In this document: positions 45,587 to 56,201 of the stretch, one piece after another | Layout: each line of letters opens with the position of its first letter | How positions within the stretch are numbered: position 1 is the stretch's first letter | Assembly (NCBI RefSeq): GCF_040869045.1 | Contig: NC_090319.1 | Coordinates: 386,647,601-386,711,600 of the forward strand | DNA length: 64,000 nt | Direction: 5' to 3' | DNA from: Eurosta solidaginis | Taxonomy: Eukaryota > Arthropoda > Insecta > Diptera > Tephritidae | The notes under the pieces: generated by a model | The model's database searches: none | What the model was told of the DNA's origin: nothing | What the model saw: the letters and a program-made list of their open reading frames with translations, nothing else | Program-made: the position numbers and the translations under genes

Positions 45587-46020
45587 TGTAACGAATTTAC
45601 TGAAATTCCGCTTATTCGAAATCTTCTGCTAACGTTCGAATCACTAAACTGTTGAAAAAATAACTCCAATATTGAATAATGCAAAAATTGCCTTTATTAA
45701 AGTACTTCACAATAACACTTATACTTCGCAACTAATACCTTGCTTAAAGCAAACTGATTCTATTTCCAGAACTTACTAGTTAGTTATCAGCTATAAATTT
45801 CTCAGCTATAACTACAGATGCACGGTTTTTATAGCTTCTCTCATAGTCCATGCGCGTTTCAGGAGTATCTCAGATATATTGTGATTGTGCGTTGCTTCTC
45901 CGCTGCGTGTACGTCCATATGTGTAGACATAATGATTAATTTGGTTATGTGCATGCAAGTCACTGCTCAGTATCGGCTTAGAGATGATAGTACCCCTTAG
46001 TGTTGCTAGTATTCGTCACA
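45587..46020 (-). repeat. 5' LTR of the deleted gypsy-type element
   Basis: Minus strand TGTGACGAATACTAGC to TTCGTTACA, 434 bp. Compared with the 3' LTR it lacks ~50 bp around CCGGTTTCTTCGCCGG and ~40 bp near the CATGCGCG site. Confidence 0.9.
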
Positions 46021-46025
46021 ATACA

Positions 46026-47962
46026 TATAAATCTCTGATGCAAAATATAACTTAGGAATATATATTCCGCGAAAGATACTTAGTAAGTTTATGTAAACTT
46101 GTAACTCAAATTACAAGAGTAGAAAAGGAGCTTGCTTTTGAACTGTAAAATAAACAAAACTAGTGGGAAATGCAAATTTTGCAGAATTTAGACTCGTTTT
46201 AATTTTTGATAGACTGAGTGCAGAGACAATTGGAGATTTTTTCAAATGATAAAAAATTTAATGAAATTTTTCTTAAGCCAACAAAAAATAAATGAAGAAA
46301 TTTGATAACACTTGCTAATATAATTTTTTTACTAATTGCTTGTTTACAGCTTAAGATACATATTTGCATAAGCCATGTAAACAAGATGTATATATAAAAA
46401 AAAAAATACAAAAAAATTGAATGCAATAAAAAGACAAAAGGTGATAGCCACTTATGGCGCAATTAACAATCCATATCGAACAAAGAAAACCTGTGTAAGA
46501 AAGAAAATCAACGTAAGGAAACGAAATATGACAAAAAAATAATAATAATACAGCTTAAATGCAATAGCATGAGGAAATTGTTAGTTTAACGAACTGATAA
46601 TATTGCTTGATTTTTACTTATTTTTTTCGAACAAAACACAAGTTTAAGTGCTTTCGAAATATTAATATTGTTGTTGCAAAAATTACGTAAGTACTTGCTA
46701 TTATTACTCGGTTTCAATGTTCATATTTATGTACGATTGTATTTTATGAGATAACTTGGATGAAGGGTAGTGAGATACAAGTCGATAGATGAAGTAAGAG
46801 GTAAGAGCTCCTCATGGAACTTGGGGTGGGGAGGGAGGGAATGGCCTGAAGGTTTAATGTGGTCACTTAAATCGTTCCCGAGATGGTGGGGCTAGCACCT
46901 TAATGGTGCTGTGGTACCGGAGCGTACCGGATCTGTATCCGGCAAAGGACATTACATCGATAACACTCCCCAAAGCCTTCGGGGAACAGCCTTATCGCTA
47001 CAACAACAACAACAACAACCACAAAGGGAAAATCGGAGAGAAACGATGACATTTATGAAAGGAAAGACAAGGATAAAAACAGAAGTAAAAATGAGTAAGA
47101 TAACAATAAGGATAAGAACAAAGTTATATACATATATAGATAAAGATGGGGGATGCAGCAACTTCCGAACTTTGTTTGGTGTTTTTTGTCAAAATCAAAA
47201 ACGAATTCATAGGTTGAGGGGATTTGACTACCCCCGCTGTAGGCATGCCTGTCGTAAGAGGCGACACGAATACACATATCAGGAGCCTATCGGATTTAAT
47301 CCGGCAAAGAACTGCCCCTATTCGAAGAGGGTCGACAACCGCGGTTTTCAGCGACACAGAGCAACAAGCCATTCGTATGCTCTGGAGGGCATTCGGAAAA
47401 CGGACGACCTGGGTCAGTATGGACTTACGCGGCTACAATGTGCTAGGACAGTCTATGTCTCTTACTGTTTTAATACCGTATCCTGTTTGGTCGCTACTTA
47501 TAATACAAATTTGAAATATATTCAACAAATAATTCGATTCCTCAAACTGGCTCGCTTTGCTAGTGGCAGTACCAGCCTTAGAATGTCTAAATGACTACAT
47601 ACACAAGGCTACAAGCAAACGCAACACCTCAAATCCTCAACGGTTAAGTTTTAGTCAAAAAATCTATGAAAAAATACCGTATACCGATATATCCTACCGA
47701 GCATTGGCTTAAAATCAAACTGTTAACCTTTAATTTAGACAGCAATTAAGCAGTTTATTGTTTTTGCAACGGCCTTGATTACATTTAAAATTTAAAACAA
47801 TGAAATTGGGAGAAAGTCAAAGGCAGCAGCAATAAAATTCACTAAAAAGGAAGGACTGAATTATTTTGCCTGCGAGAACCAACCAGGCAGGCGACAAAGC
47901 CAGAAAAAGGCACGATAACTGATTATGAGCCTTGCATCTGACAGTAGAAGTTTTGTAAGAAA
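46026..47962. other. Gene-less stretch with dispersed-repeat fragments
   Basis: Positions 46026-46850 are AT-rich and show nothing. About 46860-47030 contains a repeat with CTCCCCAAAGCCTTCGGGGA and a CAACAACAACAACAACAAC run. About 47210-47470 contains ATTTGACTACCCCCGCTG and GGCATGCCTGTCGTAAGAGG, which I recall as dispersed non-LTR-associated sequence in fruit-fly genomes. Positions 47600-47962 show nothing. Open frames here look accidental. Confidence 0.45.
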
Positions 47963-50900
47963 AACAAGTAGGGAAGGCTAAGTTCGGGTGCAACCGAACA
48001 TTACATACTCAGTTGAGAGCTATGGAGACAAAATAAGGAAAATCACCATGTAGGAAAATGAACCTAGGGAACCCTGGAATGTGGTTGTATGACATGTGTA
48101 TCAAATGGAAGGTATTAAAGAGTATTTTAAGAGAGAGTAGGCCATAGTTCTATGGATGGACGCCATTTAGGGATATCGCCATAAAGGTGGACCAGGGCTG
48201 ACTCTAGAATTTGTTTGTACGATATGGGTATCAAACGAAAAGTGTTACTGAGCATTTTAAGAGGGAGTGGGCAATAGGTCTATAGGTGGACGCCTTTTCG
48301 AAATGTCGCCATTAGGGTGGGCCAGGGTGACTCTAGAATGTGTTTGTATGATATGGGTATCAAATGAAAGATGGTAATGAGTATTTTAAAAGGGAGTAAT
48401 CCTTAGTTCTATAGGTGGACGCCTTTTCGAGATATCGCCATAAAGGTGGACCAAGGGTGACTCTAGAATGTTTGTACGATATGGGTATCAAACGAAAGGT
48501 GTTACTGAGCATTTTAAGAGGGAGTGGGCATTAGGTCTATAAGTGGACGCCTTTTCGAGATATCGTCATTAGGGTGGGCCAGGGGTGACTCTAGAATGTG
48601 TTTGTACGATATGGGTATCAAACGAAAGGTGTTACTGAGCATTTTAAGAGGGAGTGGGCATTAGGTCTATTGGTGGACGTCTTTTCGAGATAACGCCATT
48701 AGTGTGGGCCAGGGGTGACTCTATAATGTTTGTACGATATGGGTATCAAACGAAAGGTGTTACTGAGCATTTTAAGAGTGAGTGGGCATTAGGTCTATAG
48801 GTGGACGCCTTTTCGAGATATCGCCATTAGGGTGGGCCAGGGGTGACTCTAGAATGTGTTTGTACGATATGGGTATCAAATGAAAGGTGGTAATGAGTAT
48901 TTTAAAAGGGAGTAATCCTTAGTTCTATATGTGGACGCCTTTTCGAGATATCGCCATAAAGGTGGACCAAGGGTGACTCTAGAATGTTTGTACGATATGG
49001 GTATCAAACGAAAGGTGTTACTGAGCATTTTAAGAGGGAGTGGGCATTAGGTCTATAGGTGGACGCCTTTTAGAGATATCGCCATTAGGGTGGGCCAGGG
49101 TGACTCTAGAATGTGTTTGTACGATATGAGTATTAAATGAAAGGTGGTAATGAGTATTTTAAAACGGAGTAATCCTTAGTTCTATAGGTGGACGCCTTTT
49201 CGAGATATCGCCATAAAGGTGGACCAAGGGTGACTCTAGAATGTTTGTACGATATGGGTATCAAACGAAAGGTGTTACTGAGCATTTTAAGAGGGAGTGG
49301 GCATTAGGTCTATAGGTGGACGCCTTTTGGAGATATCGCCATTAGGGTGGTCCAGGGGTGACTCTAGAATGTTTGTACGATATGGGTATCAAACGAAATG
49401 TGTTACTGAACATTTTAAGAGGGAGTGGGCATTAGGTCTATAGGTGGAGGCCTTTTCGAGACATCGCCAATAGGGTGGGCCAGGGGTGACTCTAGAATGT
49501 TTGTACGATATGGGTATCAAACGAAAGGTGTTACTGAGCATTTTAAGAGGGAGTGGACATTAGGTCTATAGGTGGACGCCTTTTCGATATATCGCCATTA
49601 GGGTGGGCCAGAGGTGACTCTAGAATGTATGTACGATATGGGTATCAAACGAAAGGTGTTACTGAGCATTTTAAGAGGGAGTGGGCATTAGGTCTATAGG
49701 TGGACGCCTTTTCGAGATATCGCCATTAGGGTGGGCCAGGGGTGACTCTAGAATGTGTTTGTACGATATGGATATCAAATTAAAGGTATTAATGAGGGTT
49801 TTAAAAGCGAGTGGCCCTTAGATGTATATGTGAAGGTGTTCTCGCGATATCGACCAAAATGTGGACCAGGTGATCCAGAAAATCATCTGTCGGGTACTGC
49901 TAATTTATTTATATATGCAATACCACTAACAGTATTCCTGCCAAGATTCCAAGGGCTGTTGATTTCACCTTGTAGAACTTTTTCATTTTCTTCTACTTAA
50001 TATGGTAGGTGTCACACCCATTTTACAAAGTTTTTTCCAAAGTTATATTTTGCGTCAATAAACCAATCCAGTTACCATGTTTCAGCCCTTTTTTCGTATT
50101 TGGTATAGAATTATGGCATTTTTTTCATTTTTCGTTATTTTCGATATCGATAAAGTGGGCGTGGTTATGATCGGATTCCGGCCATTTTTTATACCAAGAT
50201 AAAGTGAGTTCAGATAAGTAGGTGGGCTAAGTTTAGTAAAGATATATAGTTGTTTGCTCAAGTTATTGTGTTAACGGCCGAGCGGAAGGACAGACGGTGG
50301 ACTGTGTATAAAAACTGGGCGTGGCTTCCACCGATTTCGCCCATTTTCACAGAGAACAGTTACCGTCATAGAATCTATGTCCCTACCAAATTTGAGAAGG
50401 ATTGGTAAATTTTTGTTCGACTTATGGCATTAAAAGTATTCTAGACAAACTAAATGAAACTGGGCGGAGCCATGCCCATTTTGAAATTTTCTTTTATTTT
50501 TGTATTTTGTTGCATCATATCATTACAGGAGTTGAATTTTGACTTAATTTACTTATATACAGTAAAGATATTAAATTTTTTGTTAAAATTTGAATTTAAA
50601 AAAAAAATTTTTTAAAAAGTGGGCGTGTTCTTCATCCAATTTTGCTAATTTTTATTTAGCACATATATAGTAATAGTAGTAGCGTTCCTGCCAAATTTCA
50701 TCATGATATCTTCAACGACTGCCAAATTACAGCTTGCAAAACTTTTAAATTACCTTCTTGTAAAAGTGGGCGGTGCCACGCCCATTGTCCAAAATCTTAC
50801 TAATTTTCTATTCTGTGTCATAACGTCAACCCATCTGCCAAGTTTCATCGCTTTAACCGCCTTTGGCAATGAATTATCGCATTTTTTCGGTTTTTCGAAA

Positions 50901-51216
50901 TTTTCGATATCGAAAAAGTGGGCGTGGTTATAGTCCGATATCGTTGATTTTAAATAGCGATCTGAGATGAGTGCCCAGGAATCTACATACCAAATTTCAT
51001 CAAGATATCTCAAAATTTACTCAAGTTATCGTGTTAACGGACGGACGGACGGACGGACGGACGGACGGACATGGCTCAATCAAATTTTTTTTCGATCCTG
51101 ATTATTTTGATATATGGAAGTCTATATCTATCTCGATTCCTTTATATATGTACAACCAACCGTTATCCAATCAAACTTAATATACTCTGTGAGCTCTGCT
51201 CAACTGAGTATAAAAA
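47963..51216 (+). mobile_element. Complete family H element with central array
   Basis: The 5' end AACAAGTAGGGAAGG is followed by hairpin TTCGGGTGCAACCGAA and ATACTCAGTTGAG. A ~14-copy tandem array runs from about 48060 to 49830, then the GC-box half, an eight-copy (ACGG)n run at about 51038-51070, and the 3' hairpin TGAGC-TCT-GCTCA (51190-51202) with ACTGAGTATAA. No coding capacity. Confidence 0.8.
48060..49830 (+). repeat. Central tandem array, ~128-130 bp monomer
   Basis: Two monomer types are interspersed. One reads AACGAAAGGTGTTACTGAGC, AGTGGGCATTAGGTC and CCATTAGGGTGGGCC; the other reads GGTGGTAATGAGTATTTT, AGTAATCCTTAGTTC and CCATAAAGGTGGACCAAGG. Spacing measured at three successive TCTAGAATG sites is 128 bp. 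A 2-bp loss (GTGTTTGTACG to GTTTGTACG) marks one lineage of the first type. Confidence 0.9.
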
Positions 51217-51442
51217 CACACGCATACAAACAAAAAGGGGAGGTAGTTAACAGCCAAGTGCTCACCCAACAATAACCCTTCAATACACCAGAATGTGCAG
51301 TCAATACCCTCTGAGCTTACAGGAAGGCGAATTCAGTACCAGGTGTTTTTATCCCAACAACTGATTGCTTTTTCTTGATAATTTTCCATACAACGCCTTG
51401 TACTGCTACATGTCAGTTAATCGAAATCAATGAAATTTTTAT
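51217..51442. other. Spacer between two tail-to-tail family H copies
   Basis: About 226 bp of unique-looking sequence separates the 3' ends of a forward and a reversed family H copy. Confidence 0.6.
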
Positions 51443-53138
51443 TATACTCAGTTGAGCAGAGCTCACAGAGTAAATTAACTTTGATTGGATAACGGTTGGT
51501 TGTACAGGTATAAAGGAATCGAGATAGATATACATAGACTTCCATATATCAAAATCATCAGGATCGAAAAAAAATTTGATTCAGCCATGTCCGTCCGTCC
51601 GTCCGTTAACACGATAACTTGAGTAAATTTTGAGGTATCTTGATGAAATTTGGTATGAGGGTCCTGAGCGCTCATCTCAGATCGCTATTTAAAATGAACG
51701 ATATCGGGCCATAACCACGCCCACTTTTTCGATATCGAAAATTTCGAAAAACCGAAAAAGTGCGATAATTCATTACCAAAGACGGATAAAGCGATGAAAC
51801 TTGGTAGGTTAGTTGAACTTATGACGCAGAATAGAAAATTAGTAAAATTTTGGACAATGGGCGTGGCACCGCCCACTTTTAAGAGAAGGTAATTTAAAAT
51901 TTTTGCAAGCTGTAATTTGGCAGTTGTTGAAGATATCATGATAAAATTTGGCAGGAACGTTACTCCTTTTACTATGTGTATGCTTAATAAAAATTAGCAA
52001 AATCGGATGACGTACACGTCCACTTTTAAAACAATTTTTTTTATAGTCAAATTTTAACAAAACATTGAATATCTTTACAGTATATAAGTAAATTATGTCA
52101 ACATTCAACTCCAGTAATGATATGGTGCAACAAAATACAAAAATAAAAGAAAATTTCAAAATGGGCGTGGCTCCGCCCTTTTTCATTTAATTTGTCTACG
52201 ATACTTTTAATGCCATAAGTCGAACAAAAATTTACCAATCCTTGTGAAATTTGGCAGGGGCATAGATTATAGGACGATAACTTATTTCTGTGAAAAAGGG
52301 CGAAATCGGTAGAAGCCACGCCCATTTTTTATACACAGTCGGCTGTCTGTCCTTCCGCTCGGCCGTTAACACGATAACTTGAGCAAAAATCGATATATCT
52401 TTACTAAACTCAGTTCGCGTACTTACCTGAATTCACTTTGTATTGGTATAAAAAATGGCCGAAATCCGACCACGCCCACTTTTTCGATATCGAAAATTAC
52501 GAAAAATGAAGAAAATGTTATAATTCTATACCAAAGACGAAAAAAGGAATGAAACATGGTAATTGGATTGGTTTATTGACGCAAAGTATAACTTTAGAAA
52601 AAACTTTGTAAAACGGGTGTGGCACCTAGAAGAAAAAGTTCTTGAAACCTTGGCAGGAATACTGTTCGTGGTATTACATATATAAATAAATTAGCGGTAT
52701 CCGGCAGATGATGTTCTGGCTCACCCTGGTCCACATTTTGGTCGATATCTGGAAAACGCCTTCACATACACAACTACCACCACTCCCTTTTAAGACACTC
52801 ATTAATACCTTTAATTTGATACCCATATCGTACAAACACATTCTAGAGTCACCCCTGGTCCACCTTTATGCCGATATCTCGAAAAGGCGACCACCTATAC
52901 AACTACCACCATTCCCTTTTAAAACCCTCAGCCCTGGTCCACCTTTATGGCGATATCCCTAAATGGCGTCCAGCTATAGAACTATGCCCCACTCCCTCAT
53001 AAAATATTCATTAGTACCTTTCCAGGGTTACCCTCGGTTCATTTTCCTACATGGTCAGTTTCCCTTATGTTGTCACCATAGCTCTCAACTGAGTATGTAA
53101 TGTTCGGTTACACCCGAACTTAACCTTCCTTACTTGTT
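51443..53138 (-). mobile_element. Complete reversed family H element with a short array
   Basis: The 3' hairpin TGAGC-AGA-GCTCA (51453-51465) and TTATACTCAG mark one end; the reversed 5' hairpin and ACTTGTTTT at 53100-53138 mark the other. Only two to three degenerate central repeats remain (about 52720-53040). It carries the same GC-box half as the neighbouring forward copy, which makes the pair a large inverted repeat. Confidence 0.8.
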
Positions 53139-54600
53139 TTGACTTGACTTTCTTCTGTACGGCGAATTGGTTGAACTCACTTTGCCACCACTGTTATGGA
53201 TTCGCCTTGGCTTACAGACACTCTACATCGATTTCGTGTCGCATTTAAACTTGCTTCCCACTTTTTTTTTCATACTAAGCAATTGTGAGACAATTGCGAA
53301 CCCTGCAGAAATAATCACCAGAGGGAAAGAGGGGTGGCGCTGTTTCAACTCCCACATATCATTGAGTGCTCATATGTTGTTTGCTAATGGCTACGTTGCG
53401 GTTTGCTGCAGGGGATATACAGATGTTTGTATGAATGCCAAATCCTACATATGACCGCATGTGTACATACAGACAGATCTACGAGTATGCAACGTCTACT
53501 TGAAATTGTGCAATGCAGACAACATATTTAGAAAAGAAATATAAAATGAAAGCAAAAGGATAATTGACAACAAACTGTAATTTGTTCTGCAATCAGACTG
53601 AGCAAGTGAATGTATTTTCGGCTTGCCAGCACAAACTGGCGGTCTAAGACTAGGACTAAACGAAATGGAATGTTGGAAAGCACACGTTTACAATTCTTCA
53701 TTTATCGGTATCATATGCAATATATGTATGTATATATCTGAGATCAGGCGAGTCATGTTTGGTACATGAAGCTGCTGTTAGAAGCTTTTATAGGTCTGCA
53801 TGCACCCTCATGATGACCCATCATGAAAAAGATCGCGGCAAAGAAGGGCGCCAGCCTCGGAACATATACACAAAATGTTCCAATGACAGAAAGAAGATAG
53901 AACATTTCATAAGAATAATAAATAAATAAAAAGGAGGGAGGAGTCGCATACGATCTATCACCAAAGCATGAAAGACGTGGAACCAAGTGCGGAGCTGCAA
54001 GGCGTCTACGATTATTCTGCAAAATGTTGAAGATCACATGCAAGTCTTACCAAGGCCAAGACTAAGCGATAATTAGCATTAAATATTGTGCACTTTAGTA
54101 TGGTCTCGCTTTTTGATTGGGCTGGAATAGTTGGGCAAGTTTAAGAGACCTATTTTCATTGGTTGCCACGTTTCGTATAGTTCAAACAAATACCGTTTCA
54201 ATCCAATAATACTTTAGACGCAAAGTGGCCATCATTGTTTGCCTACTTTTTTATCAAATTTTAATTTTTGAAACATCTGTTCTTATCTGCTTAACGTCAG
54301 CACATCAGATTTAAGTACATATTTACCAAACTAAATACGCACTACAATGCTACATTCATACATTTTCGTTTCATCGACAACAAATAAAATAAGTAAATAA
54401 AAACAACCTCTCTGATGATGGCAAGCCAACTTTCACGTGGAAAAAGTAAACTATTGGTTAAATTGCCGTGAATTTGCGTAATTTATACGTGAAACAAAAG
54501 AATTTGCCGCGACTATATTTTAGAAAATATCGAGTGGCCCGCTAGCTTCACGTGAAGTTATTGGTGAACCATAAAAAAATTAAATGTTCTTTTTTCGAAT
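53139..54600. other. Gene-less stretch
   Basis: No repeat family or gene is recognised. Frames of 95-97 residues at 53167-53454 and 53753-54043 have no features I can interpret and are probably accidental. Confidence 0.4.
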
Positions 54601-54610
54601 TTATAAAATA

Positions 54611-55540
54611 CTAGCTCTACCCTGCCAAGCTTTGCTGTGGCCCACTCCCTACTATATGCTTTCGAAATGAAAAACGACACAAAGTTTACTTTTAAAATAA
54701 ATTTAATTTTGCAATACTTGTGTGTACACAATATTCCATTTTCTGTGAACACATACATAAATATTATCGGGTTTACCGACGCGGGAACATGCAACATACA
54801 GCTGCCGATGTGAGAAGCACTCCCCTTATAATCTATGCCACACTTTTCCAAGGATTGTCCCTGGTTTTGTTTATTGTCATTGCGAACGCCAGTCGAATTG
54901 GAAATTGCAATCTTTTAAATTTGCATATAGCTTCTGTGGCAATGATTGGAATTCGAGGGATGAGAACATCTTCACCTTTGAAAGGCCCCGTCAAAATTGT
55001 TGCTTCTATGACGTTCATACTCACTTTCTTAACTGCTAGTCGCGTTCCTGTGGAAAGCTTTAGCTGATTAATATTCCGCAGCATAATAATTGGGAAATCG
55101 GTCTTCAACTTCAATATATGTGGAGGCAATCCTGGTAGATCAAGCGCGTTCAAAAATTCTGTTGGATAATGAACTGCTTCATCTACCTCTGTAATAGTGT
55201 TTATGGGCTTGTATGTTATTTCCTCACAATCAATCTTGGATTGAATAAAATATTAAGTTGATACACATCTTTCTTCTTAGCCGCAAGAATAGCTCGTCCA
55301 CTGAGCCAATCGTGATTTTTTAAATTTATTGGTAGATTTGGAAACACATTTCAATTAGTTCTTCTTTTGATGTTACTAAGTTACAAAAATCATCCGGAAA
55401 AGATATTCGTTTAGATCCTTGATCGACTGCAATCTTTCCATAGTTGAGCATTTTTTCGTAAATCTCGCAATGTTCGATCAAGCGCCTCAAACGATTTTTT
55501 ATGTGCCATTGTGCACTCATCCCAAATAATAATTTAACAT
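54611..55540 (-). pseudogene. Helitron Pif1-like helicase, C-terminal remnant with 3' terminus
   Basis: The minus strand gives pieces of a Helitron helicase: FCNLVTSKEELIEMCFQIYQ (55380-55326), KNHDWLSGRAILAA in the next part, then LNALDLPGLPPHILKLKTDF, IIMLRNINQLKLSTGTRLAV, GPFKGEDVLIPRIPI and LAFAMTINKT (55153-54833), and finally GIDYKGSASHIGSCMLHVPA in another frame. In intact elements this enzyme unwinds DNA during rolling-circle transposition. Frameshifts and stops separate the pieces, and the N-terminal Rep part is absent. The element ends at 54611 with CTAG followed by T, preceded by a GCCA/TGGC hairpin, as expected for a Helitron 3' end. Confidence 0.8.
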
Positions 55541-56201
55541 TTTACATGGCCTCCTATTTAACATTGCCTTATTTTTTTTTTTTAAATATCTATGTAATAT
55601 ACAGCATGCACTGATTTTTTCGTTATATTAAAGACATAGCCTACGTTCTAACTTTTCTTTATTAAATCTGAAATATCATATTTACTTGCTCGCATAATTT
55701 TTTTTTTTTGTTTTCGTTGTTATTTGTATACATATCTGTTTCAATTTGTTTTATAATATGTATGTAAAACCCATAGATACATTTCAATCATTGATTTTCA
55801 CAAATTTTCTTGATCTAAAAAATTTCAACCAGGTGGCAACCCTAAAAAAAGTTTTGCAATTAGAATATTGATTTTTTGCCGGCTCAAGGTCCAAAAACCC
55901 AATTGAAAAAACAATGTTTTTCGGTTTTTTATGCCAATATATTTCGGCTACACTGCGGTAACCTTCCTCAGGGCCACTGAAGACAACATAAAAACATTTT
56001 GCAATTGGGGCTACTACGTATCTTCGAAGAAATACACGTTATTCTATAATACGTTTATTTATTAATTTACCCAATCTAATTTTTTTAATAAGGTGGCAAC
56101 TCTAATTTTTTTTCGCTAAAAATGATCCTGGGACTACGTGGAACAATACGTAAAAGGAATAATTTAAATTGTTTAAGTAGTTCTGGAGTTTTGAAGTCTG
56201 T
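55541..56201. other. Gene-less stretch with a Penelope-like 3' end
   Basis: T-rich sequence without coding potential. At 55942-55971 the minus strand carries a hammerhead-like motif of the kind found at the 3' ends of the Penelope elements at 28970 and 38548, so a 3' fragment of such an element is likely here. GGTGGCAAC(C/T)CTAA occurs at about 55831 and 56092. Confidence 0.45.

Larger units (their letters stand above)
42615..46020 (-). mobile_element. Internally deleted gypsy-type LTR retrotransposon with SAP-motif Gag
   Basis: Two LTRs (42615-43145 and 45587-46020) flank 2.4 kb of internal sequence, and the insertion is bounded by ATACA at 42610-42614 and 46021-46025. In order it holds a primer site, gag, a zinc knuckle, protease and an integrase C-terminal piece. 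RT, RNase H and most of integrase are missing, so the element cannot move alone. A purine-rich AGGTGGAGGGCAG tract abuts the 3' LTR. The LTRs differ by deletions (531 against 434 bp), so the copy is not recent. Confidence 0.9.

Noticed and set aside
46911..47594. 227-residue plus-strand frame
   Set aside because: It spans a CAA microsatellite and two dispersed-repeat fragments, with no domain or codon pattern suggesting a gene.
53167..54043. Two ~95-residue frames as possible host genes
   Set aside because: No motifs, no splice or promoter context that I can defend, and lengths expected by chance in DNA of this composition.
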